Assembly (NCBI GenBank): GCA_018716975.1
Contig: DVJE01000017.1
Coordinates: 1 to 64,000, forward strand
Reading direction: 5' to 3'
Length of the DNA: 64,000 nucleotides
From: Candidatus Gallacutalibacter stercoravium
GTDB taxonomy: Bacteria; Bacillota; Clostridia; Oscillospirales; Acutalibacteraceae
Part shown: one piece after another, positions 37,082-45,276 of the stretch
How positions within the stretch are numbered: position 1 is the stretch's first letter
Layout: each line of letters starts with the position of its first letter
The notes under the pieces: model-generated
The model's database searches: none
Seen by the model: the letters and a program-made list of their open reading frames with translations, nothing else
What the model was told of the DNA's origin: nothing
Translations under genes and position numbers: made by a program

Positions 37082-37129
37082 GACTACTTTCAAACATGCC
37101 ACAACAGGAAATAGGAAGAAGGGAACGGC

Positions 37130-37558
37130 TTGAAACGGGTTTATGTAAATGAAGAATGGTGCCTGGGCTGCCATTTATGCGAATATTACTGCGCCTTTTC
37201 CAATTCGGGCGAAACCAATATGGTGCGGGCGTTGAAGGATAAAGCCATTTATCCCCGCATTCAGGTGGAAGGAGACAACAACTTTTCTTTCGCCGTTAGC
37301 TGCCGGCACTGCGACGAGCCATTATGCGTTAAGGGTTGCATTTCGGGGGCCCTTAGCGTCAGCGGCGGGGTTATCCGGCTGGATACGGAAAAATGCGTGG
37401 GCTGCTACACCTGTATTTTATCTTGCCCTTATGGGGCGATTACGATAAACGCGGATCACGGCGTGCAAAAATGCGAGCTTTGCCCTGCTAGAGAGGGCGT
37501 GCCCGCCTGCGTGGAGGGCTGCCCCAACCGGGCGCTTGTGTGGGAGGAACGGCAATGA
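37130..37558 (+). CDS. 4Fe-4S ferredoxin-type electron carrier subunit
   Basis: The 142-residue protein carries about sixteen cysteines in four clusters: CLGCHLCEYYC, CRHCDEPLCVKGC, CVGCYTCILSC and CELCPAREGVPACVEGC. This is the HycB/DmsB-like layout for up to four 4Fe-4S clusters. The start is a TTG at 37130 with AGAAGGGAA upstream. It overlaps the next gene by four bases (ATGA). It probably wires the NAD(P)H oxidoreductase to the FMN synthase subunit. Confidence 0.9.
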   Translation: MKRVYVNEEWCLGCHLCEYYCAFSNSGETNMVRALKDKAIYPRIQVEGDNNFSFAVSCRHCDEPLCVKGCISGALSVSGGVIRLDTEKCVGCYTCILSCPYGAITINADHGVQKCELCPAREGVPACVEGCPNRALVWEERQ

Positions 37559-38793
37559 AAAAGCAGGGATATGTTATTATCGGCAATTCAACCGCGGCGG
37601 CGGGGTGCATTGGGGCCATACGCAAGCTAGATATGCAAAGCCCCATCACCGTGGTTTCAAAAGAACCCCACCACATTTATTCTCGGCCGTTGATCTCTTA
37701 CTTGCTGCTGGGAAAGACCGATCGGGAGCGCATGCTCTACCGCCCGCGGGATTTTTATGAAAAAAACCGGGTTACCCTTTTGTCCGGCATCGCCGCCCAA
37801 AGCATCGATCCCCAGGCGCAGCGCGTTGCGCTGGCCGACGGCACTATTTTACCCTACGACGAGCTTTTGGTGGCGACGGGTTCTTCCCCCTTTCTTCCCC
37901 CTACAGAAGGAATTGAGCAAGTAAAAAAGCATTTCACCTTTATGACATTGGACGACGCCTTAGCCTTGCAAGCGGCCCTTTCGGCCGACAGCCGTGTGCT
38001 GATTATCGGTGCGGGGCTGATTGGCTTAAAGTGTGCCGAGGGCATCCGGCATTTGGTGCGTTCCATCGATGTGGTGGATATGGCGGGGCGGATACTGCCC
38101 AGCATTTTGGATGAAGATGGGGCAAAAATCGTGCAAACACATTTGGAGCAGCAGGGCATACGCTTTCATTTGGCCGCCAAGGTTGCCCAATACCAAGGGC
38201 AACAGGCCCTGTTAGACAATGGCGAAACCATTCCTTTTGACGTTGTCGTAACCGCCGTGGGTGTGCGCCCCAATGTGCAGTTGGTGCAAGACGCCGGCGG
38301 TGAAATCCGGCGGGGCATCGCCACAGACGCCTTTTGCCGCACCTCCTTGCCCCACGTATATGCGGCGGGGGATTGCGCCGAAAGCCGCGATATTGTATCC
38401 GGCCAGGAACGAGTGTTGGCCCTGCTGCCCAACGCTTATATGCAAGGGGAGTGCGCCGGTTACACCATGGCGGGTAAGCCCACCCCCTATGATTCTGCCA
38501 TCGCCATGAACGCCATCGGCTTTTTCGGGTTGCACGTTTTAAGCGCCGGGAATTACGAAGGGGAAGCTCTCACCACCCAGGGCAACGGCAGGTATAAAAA
38601 GCTGTTTGTCAAAGACGGGATGTTAAACGGATATATTTTGATAGGCAACGTGGATAGAGCCGGCATTTATACCGCTCTTGTGCGCAACCGTACGCCCCTT
38701 GCAGAGGTGGATTTTCAAAAAATGCAAATTTCTCCCCAAATGATAGATTTTTCGCAAACTGTACGCAAAGCTGCCTTAGCCGCGCCTCACTAA
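37555..38793 (+). CDS. NAD(P)H:ferredoxin-type FAD oxidoreductase subunit
   Basis: This protein of about 412 residues belongs to the pyridine nucleotide-disulphide oxidoreductase family. The FAD motif is YVIIGNSTAAAG, the NAD(P) motif VLIIGAGLIGLKCAEG near residue 150, and the C-terminal FAD motif HVYAAGDCAE near 270. The start ATG 37555 has GGAGG seven bases before it and overlaps the previous stop. As the flavoprotein of the split glutamate synthase it should take electrons from NAD(P)H and pass them on via the ferredoxin subunits. Confidence 0.92.
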   Translation: MKKQGYVIIGNSTAAAGCIGAIRKLDMQSPITVVSKEPHHIYSRPLISYLLLGKTDRERMLYRPRDFYEKNRVTLLSGIAAQSIDPQAQRVALADGTILPYDELLVATGSSPFLPPTEGIEQVKKHFTFMTLDDALALQAALSADSRVLIIGAGLIGLKCAEGIRHLVRSIDVVDMAGRILPSILDEDGAKIVQTHLEQQGIRFHLAAKVAQYQGQQALLDNGETIPFDVVVTAVGVRPNVQLVQDAGGEIRRGIATDAFCRTSLPHVYAAGDCAESRDIVSGQERVLALLPNAYMQGECAGYTMAGKPTPYDSAIAMNAIGFFGLHVLSAGNYEGEALTTQGNGRYKKLFVKDGMLNGYILIGNVDRAGIYTALVRNRTPLAEVDFQKMQISPQMIDFSQTVRKAALAAPH

Positions 38794-38866
38794 ATTCCAT
38801 CACGCGGCGCGGCGGCGCGGCAAACAAACGGTAATAAGCAATATCGCAACAAAAGGAGGCATCTCC

Positions 38867-39586
38867 ATGGTTATCGACGCCAGGGATCTGCATTTTAAAG
38901 ATTTGAACCAGCGTATCCGCCAAAGCGGCGAAGAAAAAATAAAGATCGAAAATTGCTGCGGCCAACGGTATATCGGCAGCGGCATGGCCGGCAAAGAGCT
39001 ACAGATTTACGGCGTGCCCGGCAATGCATTGGGTGCCTATCTGAGCGGCGGCACAATTTACGTGCATGGCAACGGCCAAGACGCGGTGGGCGATACCATG
39101 GACAGCGGCGCTATTTACATAGACGGCCTTCTCGGCGATGCCGCCGGTTACGCCATGCGGGGCGGCAGCATTTATGTGCACGGCAATGTGGGATACCGGG
39201 CGGGCATCCATATGAAAGCCTATGAAGAAAAAAGGCCCTTGTTGGTCATCGGCGGCGAAGCCGGGAGCTTTTTGGGCGAATATCAGGCAGGCGGCACTAT
39301 TGTGGTGCTGGGATTGCACAGCGACGGCTATCCCGTAGGCAATTTCTGCGGCATGGGCATGCACGGCGGGCGCATCTTTCTGCGCAGCGAAACGCCGCCC
39401 CCCGCTCTTTCTGAAAGGCTGCTGTGCGACAAGGCCTCTGCGCAGGAGTTGGATTCCATCCAGCCGGCTTTGGAGCAATTTTCCCGCCTGTTCAATGAAG
39501 ATCTGGGCGAGATTTTAAGCAAACCTTTTTATTGCATTGTGCCCGACAGTAAAAACCCTTATCAGCAGCTTTACACCGCTTGTTAG
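38867..39586 (+). CDS. glutamate synthase GXGXG domain subunit
   Basis: The 239-residue protein corresponds to the C-terminal beta-helix domain of GltB (COG0070). It contains repeated Gly-x-x-Gly-x-Gly turns such as GNGQDAVGDTMDSG, LGDAAGYAMRGG and GNVGYRAG. This domain is structural in bacterial GltB and helps channel ammonia. The start has AAAGGAGG upstream. It is the last gene of the split glutamate synthase operon. Confidence 0.92.
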   Translation: MVIDARDLHFKDLNQRIRQSGEEKIKIENCCGQRYIGSGMAGKELQIYGVPGNALGAYLSGGTIYVHGNGQDAVGDTMDSGAIYIDGLLGDAAGYAMRGGSIYVHGNVGYRAGIHMKAYEEKRPLLVIGGEAGSFLGEYQAGGTIVVLGLHSDGYPVGNFCGMGMHGGRIFLRSETPPPALSERLLCDKASAQELDSIQPALEQFSRLFNEDLGEILSKPFYCIVPDSKNPYQQLYTAC

Positions 39587-39690
39587 CGTAGTTGTTGTGG
39601 TACAGCTGCTCTTGCGTTCTTGATAGGGTAGTACTCTTTATGTTACAAAAAAAGATTGTATTTTTCACAAATATAATACTATTTTTAATA

Positions 39691-39719
39691 TTGATATAAA
39701 AATATCCTTAAAGTATAAT
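39691..39719 (+). promoter_or_regulatory. amt promoter
   Basis: TTGATA (39691-39696), a 17-base spacer and TATAAT (39714-39719) lie in a very AT-rich stretch, a good sigma-A promoter. Confidence 0.85.
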
Positions 39720-39727
39720 ATTGGAAG

Positions 39728-39788
39728 AAAAGTTAGAGCAAAGACGCTCCCAAACAGTAGGTTTGGCCGTTTGCGCTCTAACTTTTTT
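39728..39788 (+). promoter_or_regulatory. amt leader attenuator
   Basis: A terminator has 12-bp perfect arms (AAAAGTTAGAGC / GCTCTAACTTTT, 39728-39739 and 39775-39786) plus a T run. The short hairpin GAGC-AAAGAC-GCTC (39736-39749) shares the terminator 5' arm, and a second hairpin CCAAAC-AGTAG-GTTTGG lies inside the loop. Same pattern as the asnA and glutamate synthase leaders. An AGAGGAGGA ribosome binding site follows. Confidence 0.78.
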
Positions 39789-39820
39789 ATTATGCTCATT
39801 CTGTAGAGGAGGACAAGAAA

Positions 39821-41572
39821 ATGGACACGACCATGATTATCGACACGCTATGGGTATTCCTGGCAGCCATCCTGGTGTTCTTTATGAACCTGGGCTTTGC
39901 GTCGGTAGAAGCCGGTTTTGCGCGGGCCAAAAACACGGTAAATATTCTAAGCAAAAACTTTATTGTGTTCGCGGTTTCCGCCATTGGCTTTTTACTGTTG
40001 GGCTGGGGACTGATGTTTGGCGGCGACAACCCCTTTGTGGGAACACAGAACCTATTTATCCTGGGTTCTTCGGATTTGTCGTTTTACGATCAAACCTTAA
40101 CCAGCAATGTTCCGTTCTGGGGTAAGTTCTTCTTCCAGCTGGTCTTTTGTGGAACAGCGGCCACCATTGTATCGGGCGCTGTTGCAGAACGCATCAAGTA
40201 TATCTCTTTCATCCTTTTCTCGTTTGTGCTAACACTTGTTATTTACCCCATTGTAGGCCACTGGGTATGGGGCGGCGGCTGGCTGGCCGACCTGGGCTTT
40301 CAAGACTTTGCCGGCGACACCGTCGTGCACTCCGTGGGCGGTTGGGCAGCCCTTTCGGGAGCGATGATTTTGGGCCCGCGCATCGGCAAGTATGGCAAGG
40401 ACGGTAAGGTAAAAGCCATTCCCGGCCACAACATGTCTTTGGCGGTTATCGGCCTGTTTGTGCTCTGGCTGGGCTGGTGCGGCTTTAACCCCGGTTCCAC
40501 TATGAGCTTTCAAACCCCCTCGGATGTCATGCACATTCTGGTAACCACCAACCTTTCCGCTGTGGCGGCTGTGTTGACCTCTACCATTACCTCCTGGATT
40601 TTCATCGGCAAACCGGATCTAGGCATGACCATCAACGGTTGCTTGGCCGGCTTAGTGGGCATCACCGCCGGATGCGCTTACGTTAGCATAGAGATCTCAC
40701 TCCTGATCGGCGCCATTGCCGGCGTTTTGGTGGTATTTGCTGTTTCTTTCTTTGATCGCATCAAAATCGATGACCCTGTGGGCGCCACCTCTGTGCACTT
40801 GGTATGCGGCGTTTTCGGCACTCTGTGTGTCGGGTTGTTCGCGCAAGAAGGCGTAACCACCCTTTCTACGAAAAACGGCCTGTTCTTTGGCGGCGGCTTC
40901 TCGCTGTTGGGGGTTGAGGTTTTGGGTATCCTCGCGGTTGGCGCATTTGTATTCGTCACCTCTTCGGTGGTATGGCTTGTTTTGAAAAAGACGGTTGGCA
41001 TTCGCGTTTCCCGCGAAGAAGAAATCGCCGGCTTGGATATCGGCGAGCACGGCAACGTGGCTTATCCCGATTTTGCCGCTGTAGCCGCCGAATCGGATGT
41101 TCTGTTTGATGAACCCGCCGTTCAACCCGCCGCAGAGGTGGCCGCGGCTGTAACGGCCCCTATTGCCGCTGTATCCCGTGAAGAAGCGGTTCCCGTTGTT
41201 CATGAAAGCCGCAGCTCTAAGATGACCAAGGTAACCATCATCACCAATCAATCCCGTTTTTCACAACTACAGGATGCGTTGGAACAACTGGGCGTTACCG
41301 GCATTACCGTAACCAACGTGTTTGGCCATGGTATGCAGAAGGGGCACCAAACCTATTTCCGCGGCGCGCCGGTGGAAACCAGGCTGCTGCCTAAGGTAAA
41401 AATAGATGTGGTTATCTGCAAGGTGCCCATCCAGACCCTAGTGGACACGGTGCAAAAAGTTCTGTACACCGGTAAAGTGGGCGATGGTAAAATCTTTGTT
41501 TACGACGTGGAAGATGTGATTAAGATTCGCACCAAGGAACACGGTTACGACGCCTTGCAAGACGAGGACTAA
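39821..41572 (+). CDS. amt: ammonium transporter fused to a PII protein
   Basis: Residues about 1-400 form an Amt channel of eleven helices. The paired pore histidines are in DTVVHSVGGWAAL and TSVHLVCGVFGTL, and GHWVWGGGWL is typical. After a linker rich in Ala/Val/Pro, residues about 465-575 are a PII domain: KVTIITNQSRFSQL, FGHGMQKGHQTYFRGA, LLPKVKIDVV and TGKVGDGKIFVYDVEDVIKIRT. The PII is normally a separate GlnK that blocks Amt when nitrogen is ample; here it is covalently tethered. In the T loop the residue aligned with the uridylylated Tyr51 of E. coli PII is Phe, with Tyr one position earlier, so uridylylation is unlikely. Confidence 0.95.
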   Translation: MDTTMIIDTLWVFLAAILVFFMNLGFASVEAGFARAKNTVNILSKNFIVFAVSAIGFLLLGWGLMFGGDNPFVGTQNLFILGSSDLSFYDQTLTSNVPFWGKFFFQLVFCGTAATIVSGAVAERIKYISFILFSFVLTLVIYPIVGHWVWGGGWLADLGFQDFAGDTVVHSVGGWAALSGAMILGPRIGKYGKDGKVKAIPGHNMSLAVIGLFVLWLGWCGFNPGSTMSFQTPSDVMHILVTTNLSAVAAVLTSTITSWIFIGKPDLGMTINGCLAGLVGITAGCAYVSIEISLLIGAIAGVLVVFAVSFFDRIKIDDPVGATSVHLVCGVFGTLCVGLFAQEGVTTLSTKNGLFFGGGFSLLGVEVLGILAVGAFVFVTSSVVWLVLKKTVGIRVSREEEIAGLDIGEHGNVAYPDFAAVAAESDVLFDEPAVQPAAEVAAAVTAPIAAVSREEAVPVVHESRSSKMTKVTIITNQSRFSQLQDALEQLGVTGITVTNVFGHGMQKGHQTYFRGAPVETRLLPKVKIDVVICKVPIQTLVDTVQKVLYTGKVGDGKIFVYDVEDVIKIRTKEHGYDALQDED

Positions 41573-41630
41573 TCCGGCGGGCGGGCAAATCCCATCCATT
41601 TCTCCTTTCGGTTCCCGCCCTTATATAAAC

Positions 41631-41670
41631 AAAAAGGCGGTGTGAGCAAAATTGCTCGCACCGCCTTTTT
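41631..41670. terminator. terminator between amt and the phosphate genes
   Basis: Arms of 19 bp (AAAAAGGCGGTGTGAGCAA and its complement, with a single G-T apposition near the middle) and a two-base loop separate the convergent amt and DUF47 genes. A and T runs on both sides suit both directions. Confidence 0.9.
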
Positions 41671-41792
41671 CTATCTTGCTTATTTTTTCTATGCCTATAC
41701 AGCCGACACAGACGCCGCATATTCTTCGCCTTTTACCGCCGACTTTGACTTTAATAAAAGGAGGCGTAAAGCGTTAATACACACTTGTGCAC

Positions 41793-42416
41793 TTAAGAAT
41801 TCTTCATAACAACGCTTTCCACCACGTCGGCCACATGCTCGCAGGCGTCGGCGCATTTTTCCAAATACATGTAAATCTCCCGCCAAGAAATAATCTCAAT
41901 GGGATCGGTGCAGGTGGTGTGCAAGGTATGCATGCTAGAAATATACAACTGATCCGCCTCTTCTTCCATGGTGTTAATATTCACCACCCGGTCATGCAGG
42001 GTTTTAGAGCGCTTAAAGTCGGCGAATTCGCCCATCATCTCTTTTACCGCTTCACAGCAACGAATAACCACCTTGGCAAGCTGCAATGCATCCGGGCGGA
42101 TGCTGCGGATGTTGTTGTGATAAATGCGGATGAGCACATCCTCTATTTTGTCGGTCATTTCGTCAATATTTTGACTAAGCAGGATAATGTCCTCCCGCTC
42201 AATAGGGGTAATAAAAGCTTTTACCATGGTGTTGAGCACTACATGCTTTTTTTCATCCGCTGCGTGCTCCACCGCATGAATTTCATCCAACTTTTGCGGC
42301 AGCTCCTCGGGGGAAAATTCCTCCATGGCTTTTTCTAATAGGTGCGCAGCCTGGCAGGCGAAATCCGCACAGGCGATAAAACTTTCAAAATAAAAGGCGT
42401 CTTGTTTCTTTGACAT
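41793..42416 (-). CDS. DUF47 / PhoU-like protein, PiT partner
   Basis: The 207-residue protein is helical throughout and matches the DUF47 family related to PhoU: MSKKQDAFYFESFIA, EIHAVEHAADEKKH and EDIILLSQNIDEMTDKIED. It lies immediately after the PiT transporter gene, the usual pairing, and probably gates or regulates that transporter. The start has AGGAGAAGCGGC upstream. Confidence 0.93.
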   Translation of the reverse strand: MSKKQDAFYFESFIACADFACQAAHLLEKAMEEFSPEELPQKLDEIHAVEHAADEKKHVVLNTMVKAFITPIEREDIILLSQNIDEMTDKIEDVLIRIYHNNIRSIRPDALQLAKVVIRCCEAVKEMMGEFADFKRSKTLHDRVVNINTMEEEADQLYISSMHTLHTTCTDPIEIISWREIYMYLEKCADACEHVADVVESVVMKNS

Positions 42417-42485
42417 GCCGCTTCTCCTTTACACGCTTTCTTTAAGGCTCACAAGAGCCATCCAACACAGATTACAACCAAGCTT

Positions 42486-43541
42486 TTAAAAAATCAGCAT
42501 AAACAACTTTGCCATGGCAAAGCTAATCAGCCCGCAGCCAGGGAAGGTAAAGACCCAAGTAAGCACCATTTCCTTCACCACACCTAAGTTGATGGCCGAA
42601 AACCGTTTTACCGCCCCTACGCCCATGATGGCGCTGGTTTTGGTATGAGTGGTGGATACCGGGATACCAAACAAGCTGGAATACAGCAAGCACAGCGCCG
42701 CCGAGAGATCCGCTGAAAAGCCCTGGTATTTTTCCAACCGCACCATGTCCATACCCACCGACTTAATAATCTTTTCGCCGCCGACACTGGTGCCCAAGCC
42801 CATAATTAAGCTGCACATCAGCATCATCCACACGGGGATTATCATACCTGTGGCGTTGCTTTGGCCGTTGGAAAAAGCCATGCCCAAAAACAACACGCCG
42901 ATAAATTTTTGCCCATCCTGTGCGCCGTGCATAAAGCTCATGGCGGCCGAGCCAAAAATTTGCGCCGCTTGAAAGAAGCGGTTGGTCTTACGCCGATCCA
43001 TACCGGCGCATACGATGGTTACGCCCTTACATACCAACCAACCGGTAGCAAAGCCCAAAGCAAGGCTGAGCACCAGCCCATACAAAACCTTGGCCCATTC
43101 ATCCATATTGATGCCGCCAACGCCGTTTTGAATGGCGATGGCGGCGCCCGTTAAACCGGCTATCAGGCTGTGGCTTTCACTGGTGGGAATGCCAAAAATA
43201 GATGCCACAGTACTGTACACCACTATCGAAAACAAAGCCGCGCACAAAGCGATGAGCGCTTGCTGGGTATTGCCCCCAAAGTCCACCATGTTGCTGATGG
43301 TAGAGGCCACCGAGCTGTTGATTTGCGTCATCACAAACACGCCTAAAAAATTAAAAGCCGCACTCATCAAAATAGCGGGCCGCACATTCATACAACGCGT
43401 GGTGATGCACGTGGCAATAGCGTTGGGCGCGTCGGTCCAACCGTTTACAAAGATGACGCCCAATGTCAACAGCACCGTAACAAACAGCGCGGGATTTGCC
43501 GTCATCTGTTGCAAAAAAGAAGAAAATGTTATCTCTTCCAT
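42486..43541 (-). CDS. pit: inorganic phosphate transporter, PiT family
   Basis: The 351-residue membrane protein has two halves with the signature GWTDAPNAIA (residues about 35-45) and, in the second half, SFMHGAQDGQKFIGVL (about 200-215), as in PiT cation-coupled phosphate symporters. About ten hydrophobic helices are visible. It is followed by the DUF47 partner 69 bases later. The leader of about 220 bases contains a terminator-like hairpin, so expression may be attenuated. Confidence 0.93.
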   Translation of the reverse strand: MEEITFSSFLQQMTANPALFVTVLLTLGVIFVNGWTDAPNAIATCITTRCMNVRPAILMSAAFNFLGVFVMTQINSSVASTISNMVDFGGNTQQALIALCAALFSIVVYSTVASIFGIPTSESHSLIAGLTGAAIAIQNGVGGINMDEWAKVLYGLVLSLALGFATGWLVCKGVTIVCAGMDRRKTNRFFQAAQIFGSAAMSFMHGAQDGQKFIGVLFLGMAFSNGQSNATGMIIPVWMMLMCSLIMGLGTSVGGEKIIKSVGMDMVRLEKYQGFSADLSAALCLLYSSLFGIPVSTTHTKTSAIMGVGAVKRFSAINLGVVKEMVLTWVFTFPGCGLISFAMAKLFMLIF

Positions 43542-43591
43542 ATAAACCCCTTTCCACTCTCCCTACAACTTCCTTAGTTGTTTACTTTTAC

Positions 43592-43760
43592 TTTGATACT
43601 AAATAAAAAGAGGTAGGTCCCCGGATGGAAACTCTACCTACCAGTATCCAAAAAGGGCTCGCCAAACCCAATTCTATTTTTACAGGCAAACAACCTAGCC
43701 GCCGGTCTTTTTTCAGGCAGCGCCTTCACCCTGCTCTTCGTCAGATTCTCCTTCTTTTCA
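43592..43760 (-). promoter_or_regulatory. structured leader of the PiT gene with terminator
   Basis: From the promoter at 43797-43769 the minus strand runs through about 200 non-coding bases to GGTAGGT / ACCTACC arms (about 43643-43613) followed by TCTTTTTATTT. The 7-bp stem has a 17-base loop. A possible 30-codon reading frame starting GTG near 43730 ends TAG inside the terminator 5' arm; a second tiny frame starts at ATG 43764. I do not recognise a riboswitch class here. Regulation by a ligand or by leader translation is possible. Confidence 0.45.
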
Positions 43761-43768
43761 ACATATTT

Positions 43769-43797
43769 AGCATAGCAATAAAACGGGGCTGCGTCAA
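43769..43797 (-). promoter_or_regulatory. PiT promoter
   Basis: TTGACG (43797-43792), a 17-base spacer and TATGCT (43774-43769) on the minus strand form a sigma-A-like promoter. Confidence 0.7.
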
Positions 43798-43976
43798 TAA
43801 GTTTATTAAAATTCAATTAATTTCAGGTTAAGCAACAAATTTCATTCAAAAAAGCGGGCAGCAAACGGTTAGAAATCTGTCAATTTTTTGTCTATATTCC
43901 ACTCTAATCCCGGGTATCTTTTCAAAACGCTGCTATAGCAGCTATATATGAAATTCTGCTTCTACATAAAACACCC

Positions 43977-44031
43977 TTGACAAAAGGCACAACTTGTTAT
44001 ATAGTTAGTTACATGAGTAGTTAACCAGTTA
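43977..44031 (+). promoter_or_regulatory. promoter and operator-like repeats of the YtrA-type operon
   Basis: TTGACA (43977-43982), a 17-base spacer and TATAGT (44000-44005) form the promoter. Four copies of AGTTA start at 44003, 44007, 44019 and 44027, covering the -10 and the transcription start. This is a plausible binding site for the GntR regulator encoded by the first gene, implying autoregulation. Confidence 0.65.
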
Positions 44032-44051
44032 GCAAGTAAAGGTGGTGCGAT

Positions 44052-44432
44052 ATGCAATTTGACTTTTCCAGTGAAGTCCCCCTGTACCAGCAGGTAGCGG
44101 AAGAAATTGAAGACGCCATTCTCTCCGGCGCCTTTGAAGAAGAAACGCAGGTGCCCTCCACCACAGAAATTTCCACCACCTACCGTATTAATCCCGCTAC
44201 CGTGCTGAAAGGGATGACGCAACTTACCCAAGAAGGAATTTTGTATAAGAAAAGAGGGGTTGGTATGTTCGTAAGTCCCGGCGCGGGCGCCCGTATTCTG
44301 CAAAAGCGGCGCGCGGCCTTCTATGAGGGTTATGTGGTAAAACTGTTGGAAGAGGCGCGCAAACTCGGCATGAGCCGGCAGGAGGTTATCGAACTTATCA
44401 AAGGAGGAAGCCAAGATGAACAACGCAATTGA
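44052..44432 (+). CDS. GntR family regulator, YtrA type
   Basis: The 126-residue protein has an N-terminal winged helix (PLYQQVAEEIEDAILSGAFEEETQVPSTTEIS split across residues 10-40, then INPATVLKGMTQLTQEGILYKKRGVGMFV) and a short helical tail. The lack of a large effector domain and the neighbouring ABC genes mark it as a YtrA-subfamily repressor. It overlaps the ABC ATPase gene by 17 bases. AAAGGTGG lies before the start. Confidence 0.9.
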   Translation: MQFDFSSEVPLYQQVAEEIEDAILSGAFEEETQVPSTTEISTTYRINPATVLKGMTQLTQEGILYKKRGVGMFVSPGAGARILQKRRAAFYEGYVVKLLEEARKLGMSRQEVIELIKGGSQDEQRN

Positions 44433-45264
44433 AGCAGTTAACCTGAGCATGTATTTTGGCGCAACCCCCGCTCTGCGGGATGTTTCTGTTTGCTTTGGCG
44501 AGCAAAAAATATACGGCCTGCTTGGGCGCAACGGCGCCGGAAAGTCTACCTTGCTCAACCTGATATCCAACCGGTTGATCCCGACGCAGGGCAGTATTTC
44601 AATTGATGGCGCGCCTGCGTTGGAAAACGACTATGCCCAAGGCAAAATTTATTACATGGGTGAAAAGAACCTGCTGCCTGATACTTCTACGGTGCGCGAT
44701 CTGTTTCGCTGGACAAAGGATTTTTACCCCAATTTTGATAAAGAATACGCCGCCCGGCTGGCTGGGGAGTTCGGCCTAAACGTGAAAAAGAAACTAAAGA
44801 ACCTTTCTACCGGTTATCTCACTATCGCCAAGCTGATTGCGGCGCTGGCCGCCAACACCCCCTATGTATTTTTTGACGAGCCCGTTCTGGGGCTGGACGC
44901 CAACCACCGGGAATTGTTTTACCGTGAGCTGATTGAAAACTACGCAGAAAATCCCCGCACCATTGTAATTTCTACCCATTTAATTGAAGAGGTGGCCGAC
45001 ATTGTAGAGCAGGTGGTCATTCTCAAAAACGGAAGCATTCTGCTGGATAAACCGGCGGAGGAAGTCAAAAGCATGGGGTATTGCGTTTCAGGCAAAGCAT
45101 CGCAGGTAGAACAATATTGCGCTGGGCGGGACGTGCTGAGTATTGAAAGCCTGGGTGGGCTGAAAACCGCCTGCTTGATTGGCAAACCGGACGCTTTGCC
45201 CAACGGCCTGGAGGTAACCCCCTTAGATCTGCAAAAACTTTTTGTGCGCTTAACCAACGCTTAA
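44416..45264 (+). CDS. ABC transporter ATP-binding protein
   Basis: The 282-residue ATPase has Walker A GRNGAGKST, Walker B YVFFDEPVLGLD and the H-loop STHLIEEV. The signature motif is NLSTGYLTIAKL, in place of LSGGQ, which is typical of the YtrB/BcrA-like group. Start ATG with AAGGAGGAAGCC upstream. It pairs with the membrane protein encoded next. Such systems export or sense antimicrobial compounds in the envelope, but the substrate is not readable here. Confidence 0.92.
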   Translation: MNNAIEAVNLSMYFGATPALRDVSVCFGEQKIYGLLGRNGAGKSTLLNLISNRLIPTQGSISIDGAPALENDYAQGKIYYMGEKNLLPDTSTVRDLFRWTKDFYPNFDKEYAARLAGEFGLNVKKKLKNLSTGYLTIAKLIAALAANTPYVFFDEPVLGLDANHRELFYRELIENYAENPRTIVISTHLIEEVADIVEQVVILKNGSILLDKPAEEVKSMGYCVSGKASQVEQYCAGRDVLSIESLGGLKTACLIGKPDALPNGLEVTPLDLQKLFVRLTNA

Positions 45265-45276
45265 GGAGGCTGTGAT

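Noticed and set aside
43634..43816. 60-residue minus-strand protein in the PiT leader
   Set aside because: Its ATG lies upstream of the predicted transcription start, and its end overlaps the terminator. It is noted only as possible leader coding, not called as a gene.
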